Source of the DNA: Methanobacteriota archaeon
GTDB taxonomy: Archaea > Nanobdellota > Nanobdellia > Woesearchaeales > SM23-78
DNA: 20,139 nt
Assembly (NCBI GenBank): GCA_030637925.1
Contig: DAOWFR010000016.1
Location: 1-20,139, forward strand
Reading direction: 5' to 3'
Shown: positions 7,294 to 14,212 of the stretch, in pieces
Layout of the letters: each line of letters begins with the position of its first letter
How positions within the stretch are numbered: the first letter of the stretch is position 1
Program-made: the position numbers and the translations under genes
Notes under the pieces: model-generated
Database searches by the model: none
Seen by the model: the letters and a program-made list of their open reading frames with translations, nothing else
What the model was told of the DNA's origin: nothing

Positions 7294-8007
7294 ATGCAAC
7301 CAATTCAGCATCAAATGATGGGTTATGACAGGGCAATCACAATGTTCAGCCCTGACGGAAGGTTACTTCAAGTAGAGTATGCTAAGAAAACTGTCAGGCT
7401 GGGTAACACTGCTATTGGCATGGTGTGCAGGGATGGAGTGCTCCTTGTGACTGATAAGAGAATTGTTGACAAGCTTGTAGTGCCAGAGGCTATTGAAAAG
7501 ATTTTCAAGATTGATGATCATATCATGGCAACAGCAGCTGGCATTATCAGTGATGCAAGAGTACTGGTAGAGCAGGGCCAGGTAAGAGCACAGCAGCACA
7601 GAATAACCTATGATGCTCCGGTAGACACTGTGAGCATTGTCAAGCACATATGTGATATCAAGCAAATATGCACTCAGTCAGGAGGCTTAAGACCTTTTGG
7701 AGTCTCCTTATTAATAGCTGGTGTTGATGAGGGCGGTAAGAAGTTATTTGAGACTGACCCCACAGGAATCTTTTACCAGTACAAGGCCACGGTTATTGGA
7801 GAAGGAGAGCCTGAGATTGAGGAAATGCTCCATAAGGAGTACAAGGAGACAATAAACATAGAGGAAGGCTTAAAGCTCTGTATCAAGGCTTTGAAAAAAG
7901 TGCTTGACCAGAATCTTAATGCTGAGAGGATTGATGCTGCTTATATTAAAGATGATGAGAAGGTTACGAAGAAGTTCTTAAAGGAGAAAATCAAGAAGCT
8001 ACTCTAA
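7294..8007 (+). CDS. psmA: Proteasome subunit alpha
   Basis: Structural alpha subunit of the archaeal 20S proteasome; seven copies form the gated outer ring. The 237-residue protein has the alpha-type N-terminal signature GYDRAITMFSPDGRLLQVEYA (residues 10-30). This is followed by the Ntn-hydrolase fold segments GNTAIGMVCRDGVLLVTDKR, KIFKIDDHIMATAAGIISDAR, GGLRPFGVSLLIAGVD and FETDPTGIFYQYKATVIG. There is no propeptide or catalytic Thr, as expected of an alpha subunit. The ATG is preceded by GAGGTGAT with about seven bases spacing, 15 bases after the rnp2 stop. The beta subunit and the Rpt-type ATPase are not in the window. Confidence 0.96.
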   Translation: MQPIQHQMMGYDRAITMFSPDGRLLQVEYAKKTVRLGNTAIGMVCRDGVLLVTDKRIVDKLVVPEAIEKIFKIDDHIMATAAGIISDARVLVEQGQVRAQQHRITYDAPVDTVSIVKHICDIKQICTQSGGLRPFGVSLLIAGVDEGGKKLFETDPTGIFYQYKATVIGEGEPEIEEMLHKEYKETINIEEGLKLCIKALKKVLDQNLNAERIDAAYIKDDEKVTKKFLKEKIKKLL

Positions 8008-8022
8008 TTAAGGTGAATATTG

Positions 8023-8742
8023 ATGCGTCAGACCTATGACAAGGAAAAGGTAAGCCTGAACATGGCCAGGCTCAAGACTCATGGCCAGAACTTTGAAGTT
8101 GTTATTGAGCCTGATAATGCTGTTAAGTTCAGGCATGGAGAAGCTGGTATAAGAGAGGCTTTGAAAGCAGAGCACATATATAAAGATGCTATTAAGGGAG
8201 AGCTAGCAAATGAGCATAATATGAGCAAGATTTTTAATACAACTGATGCCTTAAGAATAGCTGAGAGGATTATCAAGGAGGGAAGCATCCAAGTTAATGA
8301 TGAGTACAAGGACAAGCTTAAGAGTGAGAATAAGAAAAAGATTATTGAGATAATCATGAAGAACGCTGCTGATGCTAATACTGGCATGCCCATCACTGCT
8401 ACTAGGATCAGTAATGCTTTTCACGAGGCAAAGGTGCACATTGATATTTTCAAAAGAGCAGAAGAGCAAATAGATGAAGTGGTTAATAAGCTCAGACCAG
8501 CCTTACCCCTGACTTTTGAAAAGAAAATCCTGGATATAAGGATTCCCTCTAATAATGCTGCAAGGCTCTATGGTTTTGTAAACAGCAATAGCAAGATTCT
8601 TGACCAGGCATGGCTTAGTGATGGCTCATGGAGCTGCAAAGCAGAACTTAGTGCAGGCATGGTATCTGGTTTCTTGGATGAGCTTAAGAGCAAGACTCAT
8701 GGTGATGTAGAAGTTAAGATTGAGGATAAACCAAAGAAATAA
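8023..8742 (+). CDS. Ribosome maturation protein SBDS (Sdo1)
   Basis: Archaeal Shwachman-Bodian-Diamond protein, which in eukaryotes works with EFL1 to release eIF6 from the large ribosomal subunit. Visible: the N-terminal FYSH-like domain (VSLNMARLKTHGQNFEVVIEPDNA, with IFNTTDALRIAERIIKEGSIQV), a helical middle domain (KKKIIEIIMKNAADANTGMPITATRISNAF, then EAKVHIDIF) and a ferredoxin-like C-terminal domain (LDIRIPSNNAARLYGFV). At 239 residues it has the normal archaeal length. I prefer the ATG at 8023, six bases after AGGTGA, over the TTG at 8020, which sits too close. The position between psmA and rrp4 is conserved across archaea. Confidence 0.94.
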   Translation: MRQTYDKEKVSLNMARLKTHGQNFEVVIEPDNAVKFRHGEAGIREALKAEHIYKDAIKGELANEHNMSKIFNTTDALRIAERIIKEGSIQVNDEYKDKLKSENKKKIIEIIMKNAADANTGMPITATRISNAFHEAKVHIDIFKRAEEQIDEVVNKLRPALPLTFEKKILDIRIPSNNAARLYGFVNSNSKILDQAWLSDGSWSCKAELSAGMVSGFLDELKSKTHGDVEVKIEDKPKK

Positions 8743-8758
8743 TGAAATGGTGATATTA

Positions 8759-9478
8759 ATGACTGATGGAAAATTACTTGTAAAAGACAAGGATATTGTT
8801 GTGCCAGGCGAAGTATTGGCTAGTGGGATGGGTTACCTCCCAGGCCATGGCACCTATAGGGATAATGATAAAATAATTGCTAATCGTCTGGGATTACTAA
8901 CAGTTGATGGTAAGGTTTTAAAAACAGTTCCACTTGCAGGCAGGTATATGCCTAAAAGGAATGATGTAATCATTGGCAAGGTAATTGATATTTTGATGAG
9001 TGGCTGGAGATTGGATACTAACAGTCCTTATTCTGCTGTTCTTCCTTTAAAAGATGCTAGTTTTAGCTATATTGCAAAGGGGGCTGACTTAACAAGATAC
9101 TTTGAGCTGGATGACTATGTTGTTGTTAAGATAACCAGTGTTACCAGCCAGAAACTTGTTGATGTCACTTGCAAAGGACCTGGGCTGTATAAACTAAAAG
9201 GAGGGAGAATAATACAGGTTAACACTCATAAAGTGCCTAGGATTATTGGTAAGAAAGGCTCAATGGTATCCCTGATTAAGAAAGCTACTGATTGCAAAAT
9301 AATCGTGGGGCAGAATGGTATTACCTGGGTTAATGGAGAGCCTGAAATGGAGGTTATAACTGTTAATGCTATTAAGATGATAGAAGAACAATCCCATATT
9401 AGCGGGTTAACAGACAAGGTCCAGGCTTACCTTGAGAAAACCACAGGAAAGAAAATAGAAATTAAGATTGAGGAGTGA
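8759..9478 (+). CDS. rrp4: Exosome complex RNA-binding protein Rrp4
   Basis: Cap subunit of the archaeal RNA exosome; it binds RNA and feeds it into the Rrp41-Rrp42 ring. The N-terminal domain contains PGEVLASGMGYLPGHGTY. An S1 domain follows (VIIGKVIDILMSGWRLDTNSPYSAVLPL, then YFELDDYVVVKITSV). A KH domain carries the GxxG loop IIGKKGSM near residues 163-170. The ATG at 8759 gives 239 residues and is the natural start, with GGTGAT six bases upstream. An in-frame upstream extension into SBDS would add unlikely residues that overlap the ribosome binding site. The last four bases overlap the possible GTG of rrp41. Confidence 0.94.
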   Translation: MTDGKLLVKDKDIVVPGEVLASGMGYLPGHGTYRDNDKIIANRLGLLTVDGKVLKTVPLAGRYMPKRNDVIIGKVIDILMSGWRLDTNSPYSAVLPLKDASFSYIAKGADLTRYFELDDYVVVKITSVTSQKLVDVTCKGPGLYKLKGGRIIQVNTHKVPRIIGKKGSMVSLIKKATDCKIIVGQNGITWVNGEPEMEVITVNAIKMIEEQSHISGLTDKVQAYLEKTTGKKIEIKIEE

Positions 9479-9483
9479 TTATT

Positions 9484-10188
9484 ATGAGTTCAAAATATAA
9501 TAAGAGAACTAATGACAGAAAATTTGATGAGACAAGACCAATAGAGGCAAAGGCAGGAGTTATTAAAAAGGCTGATGGCAGTGCTATGTTCAGGATTGGT
9601 AAGACAACTGCCTATGCAGCTGTTTATGGTCCAAGAGAACTGCATCCAAAGCATATGCAAGACCCAAAAAAAGGATTGTTAAGATGTAACTATAACATGA
9701 TGCCTTTTAGTGCAGAAGAAAGAGTAAGGCCTGGTCCTAGCAGAAGAAGCAAGGAGATAAGCATGGTAACACAAAAAGCCTTGCTACCAGTAGTTAATCT
9801 TGAGGATTATCCTAATGCTGTTGTTGATGTGTTTATTGAGTTGACAGAAACAGATTCTGGTAGTAGGTGTGCTGGTATATGTGCTGCTTCAATAGCCCTG
9901 GCAGATGCTGGTATCACCATGAAGGACATGGTAGTGTCTATAAGTACTGGTATAATTGACCACCAGATAGTTGTTGATTTGGATGGGGAAGAAGAGCATA
10001 TTACAGACTTGGATGTTGCTGATATTCCTATTGCAATGGTCCCTAGCACAGAAGAAATAACCCTTTTGCAAATGGATGGAAAGGCTTCAAAAGAAGAATT
10101 GCTTAAATCTATAGAGGAAGCTAAGCCTGTGCTAAAGAAGATTGCAGAGACTCAAAGAAAAGCATTGAAAGAAAAGTACAAGGGATGA
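9484..10188 (+). CDS. rrp41: Exosome complex exonuclease Rrp41
   Basis: Catalytic RNase PH-type subunit of the exosome; it degrades RNA 3' to 5' with phosphate, or adds A-rich tails in reverse. Key features, numbered from the ATG at 9484: RPIEAKAGVIKKADGSA (18-34), the basic RPGPSRRSKEIS (82-93) with the paired Arg that contact RNA and phosphate, ETDSGSRCAG (122-131), and the acidic cluster DLDVADIPIAM (175-185) that supplies the catalytic Asp. The length is 234 residues. The start is set by GGAGTGA eight bases before the ATG; the GTG at 9475 overlaps the rrp4 stop and lies inside this ribosome binding site, so I reject it. Confidence 0.95.
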   Translation: MSSKYNKRTNDRKFDETRPIEAKAGVIKKADGSAMFRIGKTTAYAAVYGPRELHPKHMQDPKKGLLRCNYNMMPFSAEERVRPGPSRRSKEISMVTQKALLPVVNLEDYPNAVVDVFIELTETDSGSRCAGICAASIALADAGITMKDMVVSISTGIIDHQIVVDLDGEEEHITDLDVADIPIAMVPSTEEITLLQMDGKASKEELLKSIEEAKPVLKKIAETQRKALKEKYKG

Positions 10189-10206
10189 AATAAAAGGTGA
10201 ATTATA

Positions 10207-10995
10207 ATGAACCAAGACTTGAAAAATCATATTAATGAAGCATTAAAAAAAGGAATAAGACTTGATGGAAGAAAAAAAGAAGAATACAGAAAGATAGAGA
10301 TAAGAACAGGAGTTGTGGCTACTGCAGAGGGCAGTGCCAGTGTAAAATGCGGTGACACAGAAGTAATAGCTGGTATTAAACTTAACATAGGAGAGCCTTA
10401 TCCTGACTCACCAGAAAACGGAGTAATGATGGTGGGTAGTGAGATGCTTCCTCTTTCTAATCCTGAGTTTGAAGGCGGACCCCCAAGAATTGATGCTATA
10501 GAAGTAGCACGTGTTATTGATAGAGGCATAAGAGAAGGAAAAACCATTGACACAAAAAAGTTATGCTTAAAAAAAGGAGAGTTGGTATGGATGGTAATGA
10601 TAGATGTGCTTCCTATTAATCATGATGGCAACCTTATTGACCTTGGGGGGATAGCTGCTCTTACAGCCCTAAAAAATGCAAAGATGCTAGAAGTAGAAAA
10701 TGACAAAGTGGTGTTTGGCAAGAGGACAAAACAAGACCTACCTATTACCAGTATGCCACTACCAGTAACAATTCTTAAGATAGGAGATAACCTCATAGTT
10801 GACCCTACAAACGCAGAAGAAAAGGTTCTTGATGCTCGTCTCACAGTGAGTGTGTTAGAAGATGATACTTTATGTGCTATGCAAAAAGGCGGAGATACCA
10901 GTCTAAGCATAAAAGATATAAATGAGATGATAGACCTAGCAATAAAAAAGAGCCAGGAGATAAGGAAAAAACTACAAGAGGCCTTGGCAAAGTGA
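10207..10995 (+). CDS. rrp42: Exosome complex protein Rrp42
   Basis: RNase PH-fold partner of Rrp41 in the hexameric exosome ring; in archaea it is not itself catalytic but helps form the RNA-binding site. The 262-residue sequence has the family's opening (IRLDGRKKEEYRKIEIRTGVV), GSASVKCGDTEVIAGIKLNIGEPYPDSPENG, a conserved EFEGGPPRIDAIEVARVIDRGIRE and a C-terminal half with GGIAALTALKNAKM and GDTSLSIKDINEM. The ATG follows AAAGGTGA, 18 bases after rrp41. The stop codon overlaps the GTG start of rpoK, so the two are probably translationally coupled. Confidence 0.95.
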   Translation: MNQDLKNHINEALKKGIRLDGRKKEEYRKIEIRTGVVATAEGSASVKCGDTEVIAGIKLNIGEPYPDSPENGVMMVGSEMLPLSNPEFEGGPPRIDAIEVARVIDRGIREGKTIDTKKLCLKKGELVWMVMIDVLPINHDGNLIDLGGIAALTALKNAKMLEVENDKVVFGKRTKQDLPITSMPLPVTILKIGDNLIVDPTNAEEKVLDARLTVSVLEDDTLCAMQKGGDTSLSIKDINEMIDLAIKKSQEIRKKLQEALAK

Positions 10996-11222
10996 AGGAC
11001 CAGCTAGAACCATTAAACAAAGAAGAGTACACCAAGTATGAAAGAGCAAGACTAATTGGTTCAAGAGCATTACAGATAAGCATGGGAGCGCCTTTTCTTA
11101 TAAAACTAACACCTAAGCAACTCAAAGAACTAGATTACAATCCTGTAGAGATAGCCAAGCTAGAGTTTGAGGCAAGTGTTTTGCCAATCACAGTTAAGAG
11201 AATGTTGCCTCATGAGAGGTAG
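10992..11222 (+). CDS. rpoK: DNA-directed RNA polymerase subunit K (Rpb6 homologue)
   Basis: Small assembly subunit of archaeal RNA polymerase. The 76-residue protein has the diagnostic YTKYERARLIGSRALQISMG (residues 13-32) and VEIAKLEFEASVLPITVKR (52-70). The GTG at 10992 overlaps the rrp42 TGA by three bases in a GTGA arrangement and is the only start that keeps the conserved core; the next Met is inside the core. In many archaea the slot after rrp42 is taken by L37Ae and RpoP, so rpoK here is an unusual occupant. Codons 47-76 and the stop are repeated, with 14 base changes, at 11938-12030. A T-rich stretch follows the stop. Confidence 0.94.
   Translation: MKDQLEPLNKEEYTKYERARLIGSRALQISMGAPFLIKLTPKQLKELDYNPVEIAKLEFEASVLPITVKRMLPHER
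11130..11222 (+). repeat. Direct repeat copy A: 3' end of intact rpoK
   Basis: These 93 bases (30 codons plus stop) recur at 11938-12030 in the same orientation with 79 matches by my count. Blocks of 20 (11151-11170) and 23 (11200-11222) bases are identical. Similarity begins at codon 47 and stops exactly at the stop codon. The repeat pair encloses the DUF2284 gene. Confidence 0.85.
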
Positions 11223-11240
11223 ATTGTTTTTATTCTTCTC
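11223..11240 (+). terminator. T-rich stretch after rpoK
   Basis: ATTGTTTTTATTCTTCTC directly after the rpoK stop is a plausible archaeal U-tract terminator for the superoperon. No hairpin is needed in archaea. It is also the first DNA after the repeat boundary, so it would belong to the inserted segment if the insertion model is right. Confidence 0.35.
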
Positions 11241-11246
11241 TAACCT

Positions 11247-11870
11247 TTAAATAAAAAGCTTCTTAAAATCCTTATACACATCTTCTTGTAAAATTTTCTT
11301 GTTTGTGAGAACTCCACAGACAACACTCATATATTTTGGCAAGCTTTTTTTATTATACCAAAGTAATTCGTGCTTTAGGAGCATGGCTAGTTTTTGTACA
11401 TCAACGCCTGTTGATTCAAGTGCATATCTCTTTTTATTTGGAAACTTACATGGCTCGCGGTTAATAACAGAGCACTCTCTGCAAACTCTGCAAGGTCCGC
11501 TTTTCAGAAGCAACCCATTCAATGGCTTTTCTAAAACCATTCCTAATCTATACATTCTTGGCCCTAGAATATTGTAGATGTTAAAAAGAACAAGGTAAGG
11601 ATTTTTAATTCTTATCTGATTTGTATAAATACAGGAAATAAAAACAAACATTTTCTTAAAATTATCTTTAAGGTCTAAAAAAGATGGTGAATAAGGTGGA
11701 CAAGCCCAACACCCTTTATAAACACCACAGCCTTGTTTACACATTTCAGAAAACTTTTCTTTATTCACAATTACCTCTTTGACATCAATAAATCTACTTT
11801 TATAAAATATTTCTAAATCAAATTTTTTTGTTTTATGATTCAGTTTATTTTGGAATACTTTATAAGTCAT
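11247..11870 (-). CDS. DUF2284 predicted metal-binding protein
   Basis: A 207-residue protein, if started at the ATG at 11870, with the two Cys clusters typical of DUF2284 (COG5423). The first is MCKQGCGVYKGCWACPPYSP; the second is GPCRVCRECSVINREPCKFP followed by an invariant-looking tail (KKRYALESTGVDV). The clusters are thought to bind metal or an iron-sulfur cluster; no biochemical role is established that I know of. A GTG at 11921 would add 17 hydrophobic, aromatic residues; I prefer the ATG because the nearest TATA-like box (11928-11935) would start transcription near 11906. No ribosome binding site precedes either. The gene runs opposite to rpoK, is AT-rich, and is flanked by copies of the rpoK 3' end, which suggests it arrived as an insertion. 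Confidence 0.85.
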   Translation of the reverse strand: MTYKVFQNKLNHKTKKFDLEIFYKSRFIDVKEVIVNKEKFSEMCKQGCGVYKGCWACPPYSPSFLDLKDNFKKMFVFISCIYTNQIRIKNPYLVLFNIYNILGPRMYRLGMVLEKPLNGLLLKSGPCRVCRECSVINREPCKFPNKKRYALESTGVDVQKLAMLLKHELLWYNKKSLPKYMSVVCGVLTNKKILQEDVYKDFKKLFI

Positions 11871-11927
11871 GAAAATATTTAAGAAGTACAAGTATGTAAA
11901 TCTTTCTAATTTATTGAACACGAACCA

Positions 11928-11935
11928 ATTTTAAA
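11928..11935 (-). promoter_or_regulatory. Possible TATA box of the DUF2284 gene
   Basis: TTTAAAAT on the minus strand, directly against the border of the second rpoK repeat. It predicts a start of transcription near 11906, about 36 bases before the chosen ATG. Confidence 0.35.
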
Positions 11936-12030
11936 TGTTAGAGTATAATCCAGTAGAAATAGCCAAGCTAGAGTTTGAAGCTGGAGTAATGCCAATCACA
12001 GTAAAACGAATGTTGCCTCATGAGAGGTAG
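11935..12030 (+). pseudogene. Truncated second copy of rpoK (last 30 codons)
   Basis: Reads LEYNPVEIAKLEFEAG and continues to the same PHER ending and TAG stop as rpoK. Against the intact gene there are 13 changed codons: 10 synonymous and 3 conservative (D48E, S62G, L64M). That pattern means the copy diverged while it still coded for protein. Upstream similarity ends at rpoK codon 47, but an ATG stands immediately before, giving an open frame of 31 residues with no ribosome binding site. The most likely reading is a remnant: either a displaced 3' end left by integration into rpoK, or the end of a decayed paralogue. Its EAGVMP is closer to the usual archaeal EAGVIP than the intact gene's EASVLP. 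Expression as a mini-protein is possible but unsupported. Confidence 0.8.
11938..12030 (+). repeat. Direct repeat copy B: displaced rpoK 3' end
   Basis: Partner of 11130-11222; the distance between repeats is 808 bases. The perfectly shared terminal block (12008-12030) contains the palindrome CTCATGAG and ends at TAG. The flanking DNA differs on both sides of each copy. Confidence 0.85.
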
Positions 12031-12044
12031 AAGAATTCTGTTAT

Positions 12045-12848
12045 TTACCCACGAAGAACTTCTTCAGCTCCAGCATAATTCTCTAGAATTGATTCAATTA
12101 GATAGCTGGCATAGTATAATAAAGGATTATCATTAGATTCTTTTTTCCCATTGGATATTAGTTGTTCTAGTCTAAATTGCTTCTGCAATCTTTTAAGGGG
12201 AGAGTTGTGTTTTAAACCACCCTCAAGCTCTCTTATTTCATCTGATACCAATTGTTCTGGTCTGAATTCCTGCTTTAGCTTCCAGAGACTATACCAATCA
12301 GACTTTTCAGCTAGGTCATAGAGCCACCCAAAAAAACCATTCTTACAAATAGACCCCTCAAACCCTAAAAGATAGGGTTTATAATAATATCTTGTTATTA
12401 AAATATTAGCCGGATTATTAATCCCAATATTTGCCACTCCCTTACTATGTATTTTTTTCAAAAGACTTGATAAATCATCAAAGAAATTATCAGGTACTTC
12501 CTCAAAGAAAGAATTATGGTTGGATAGTAGGGTTCCATTAGGATATTCTATTATACACTCACCTGTTTTCTGTGTTTCCCTAACAAAACGCAGTTTGGGG
12601 ATCCCATTCTTAATCCTTGCTAATTTTTTAAGAGCTTTTTTTGGCCCAGTATTGAGAACATACGGGAAGTCAGGGTCTTGTATTGGATTATAAAGAACAA
12701 ATACTTCTGAATCGCCAGCAACAACTAATGGTAATACATTTGGGTTTTTTGAATCCTCATTTAATTTTCTTATTACTGTTAACTCTGTATCACCTATCTT
12801 TTTCACTTCTCTATTCCTTGCCCTTGTTTCAAGATTCATTTTTCTCAT
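12045..12848 (-). CDS. Degenerate protein kinase-like protein with internal repeat
   Basis: A 267-residue protein, if started at the ATG at 12848. It resembles small LPS-kinase/RIO-like kinases: a helix (FFDDLSSLLKKIHSKGV) precedes a catalytic-loop region NIGINNPANILI (about residues 140-151), where the usual catalytic Asp is replaced, and a KPYLLGFE segment (157-164), where DFG/DFQ has become GFE. Both catalytic acids appear lost, so I read it as a pseudokinase. The C-terminal part carries a 17-residue motif twice, 30 residues apart: LWKLKQEFRPEQLVSDE (188-204) and LKRLQKQFRLEQLISNG (218-234). A TATA-like TTTTTAAG (12873-12880) centred 28 bases before this ATG supports a leaderless start. 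A GTG at 12869 would lie upstream of the predicted transcription start. It stands alone between the rpoK remnant and pgk. Confidence 0.72.
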   Translation of the reverse strand: MRKMNLETRARNREVKKIGDTELTVIRKLNEDSKNPNVLPLVVAGDSEVFVLYNPIQDPDFPYVLNTGPKKALKKLARIKNGIPKLRFVRETQKTGECIIEYPNGTLLSNHNSFFEEVPDNFFDDLSSLLKKIHSKGVANIGINNPANILITRYYYKPYLLGFEGSICKNGFFGWLYDLAEKSDWYSLWKLKQEFRPEQLVSDEIRELEGGLKHNSPLKRLQKQFRLEQLISNGKKESNDNPLLYYASYLIESILENYAGAEEVLRG

Positions 12849-12872
12849 GAGGGAATTATAATATATCACCGT

Positions 12873-12880
12873 CTTAAAAA
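12873..12880 (-). promoter_or_regulatory. TATA box of the pseudokinase gene
   Basis: Minus-strand TTTTTAAG in the context ATATTTTTAAGACGG. Its spacing to the ATG at 12848 is the same as in several other leaderless genes of the window. Confidence 0.45.
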
Positions 12881-12963
12881 TATAGAATATTACTCACTTC
12901 CCTCTAACAAAGGGTAATACGGCTTTATTTTTATAGTTTATGGAAAATTAGTGGGTTTATGCT

Positions 12964-14109
12964 CTAATCCTCATGCTCTTCTAAGGCCTTTAATGCAACC
13001 AGTTCTTTTCCTGCTAATAGTTCAAGAGCAGCCCCTCCTCCTGAGCTTATAAAGGTGAACTTGTGGGCTAAATCCAGTTTGTTAATAGTATCAATAGTGT
13101 CTCCTCCTCCAACTATCTTGTTACAATCAAGCTCTGCAATAATCTTTGCTAACTCAACAGTGGCTTTGTCAAAAGGAGGCTTTTCATAATAACCCATAGG
13201 ACCGTTCCATACTATGGTCTCTGCTTTTCTTAGCTCTTGCTTGAAATCAGAAATGCTTTGCTCACCAATATCAAGACCTATGCTCTTCTTAGGAATCTCA
13301 TTATAATTAACAGTTCTGATACCTGCTTTCTGGTTTTCATAATCAGCTATTACAATATCCTTTGGCAGGATAAGTTTTTCATTGTTAAGCATCATCTTAG
13401 CATTCATCAAGTAATTATAATCACACAAGCTCTTGCCTATCTCAAGGTTCTGAGCAACATAAAAAGTAAATATCATTGCTCCGCCTAAGAGCACTTTATC
13501 AGCCTTTGTAAGCATTGCCTGTATTAATGGAATCTTTGTTTTGAGCTTTGCACCTCCTATAAGCGCAACCACTGGTTTTTTCATCTTGTTAATATTAAGG
13601 TGTTTAAGTTCTTCTTCTATTTGTAATCCTATGCATCCTGGCAAATATTTTGTGATTGCAACAAAACCTGCGTGTTTCCTATGACTTGTTGCAAATGCAT
13701 TATTAACATAAACATCAGCATAACCAGCAAGTTTCTGTGCAAACTCCTCACCATTAGCTTCTTCTTCAGGATGAAATCTTAAGTTTTCTAAAAGAACAAT
13801 CCTTTCATTAGGAATCCTTATATCAACACAATCATATGTTTTATAAACACTCTTGCCAAGAAGCTTTATTAATCTAACAGCAACCCTGTCCATCTTTAGC
13901 TTGTCAACAACCACGCCTTTGGGTCTGTCAAGATGACCCATAATGATTAATTGCTTAGCACCATGCTCAAGAAGATACTTTATTGTGGGCAGAGCAACTT
14001 TTAAGCGAGAATCATCCTTTATATCTCCTCTTTCATCAAGAGGAACATCAAGGTCGGCTCTTAATAACACTCTCTTATTAGTAAAATCAAAATCTTTCAG
14101 GGTTTTCAT
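12964..14109 (-). CDS. pgk: Phosphoglycerate kinase
   Basis: Glycolytic/gluconeogenic enzyme interconverting 1,3-bisphosphoglycerate plus ADP and 3-phosphoglycerate plus ATP. It begins MKTLKDFDFTNKRVLLRADLD at 14109; the frame continues upstream to 14166, but those residues precede the predicted transcription start. Landmarks: DSRLKVALPTI (33-43), HLDRP at 59-63, LLENLRFHPEE, NNAFATSHRKHAG, GGAKLKTKIPLI (with the nucleotide-site Lys), VWNGPMGYYE, VGGGDT and SSGGGAALELLAGKEL. The length of 381 residues suits a short prokaryotic PGK. Two substitrate-site positions differ from the common form: the Asn of VDFNVP is Asp21, and the Gly of HLGRP is Asp61. The glycine-rich end and overall motifs look more bacterial than euryarchaeal, though I could not test this. 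Confidence 0.95.
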   Translation of the reverse strand: MKTLKDFDFTNKRVLLRADLDVPLDERGDIKDDSRLKVALPTIKYLLEHGAKQLIIMGHLDRPKGVVVDKLKMDRVAVRLIKLLGKSVYKTYDCVDIRIPNERIVLLENLRFHPEEEANGEEFAQKLAGYADVYVNNAFATSHRKHAGFVAITKYLPGCIGLQIEEELKHLNINKMKKPVVALIGGAKLKTKIPLIQAMLTKADKVLLGGAMIFTFYVAQNLEIGKSLCDYNYLMNAKMMLNNEKLILPKDIVIADYENQKAGIRTVNYNEIPKKSIGLDIGEQSISDFKQELRKAETIVWNGPMGYYEKPPFDKATVELAKIIAELDCNKIVGGGDTIDTINKLDLAHKFTFISSGGGAALELLAGKELVALKALEEHED

Positions 14110-14134
14110 AGCAAAATAAAATAAAAAGTAGTTG

Positions 14135-14142
14135 TTTAAAAA
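14135..14142 (-). promoter_or_regulatory. TATA box of pgk
   Basis: Minus-strand TTTTTAAA, centred 29 bases before the pgk ATG. It indicates a leaderless or nearly leaderless transcript and settles the choice of start codon. Confidence 0.55.
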
Positions 14143-14179
14143 AGTTGTGGAAAAGAGGAGACGCATTAAATAGAAACAT

Positions 14180-14187
14180 ATTTAAAA
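14180..14187 (+). promoter_or_regulatory. TATA box of the secreted-protein gene
   Basis: ATTTAAAA centred 29 bases before the ATG at 14213, with no ribosome binding site between. It is back to back with the pgk promoter, about 45 bases away. Confidence 0.55.
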
Positions 14188-14212
14188 TGCCATAAAATAC
14201 TTCTTAGCTAAA

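Noticed and set aside
9475..9483. GTG at 9475 as the start of rrp41
   Set aside because: It lies inside the GGAGTGA ribosome binding site that serves the ATG at 9484 and would add three residues not expected in the family.
11299..11577. Plus-strand 92-codon frame opposite the DUF2284 gene
   Set aside because: The minus strand encodes both Cys clusters of the family; the plus frame is a shadow.
12844..12853. CTCATGAGGG near the pseudokinase start as a third copy of the rpoK-end core
   Set aside because: Only the 8-base palindrome CTCATGAG and one or two neighbours match; the flanks do not resemble rpoK. Chance is sufficient.
12900..12914. CCCTCTAACAAAGGG as a hairpin or operator
   Set aside because: Only four consecutive pairs can form; too weak to report.
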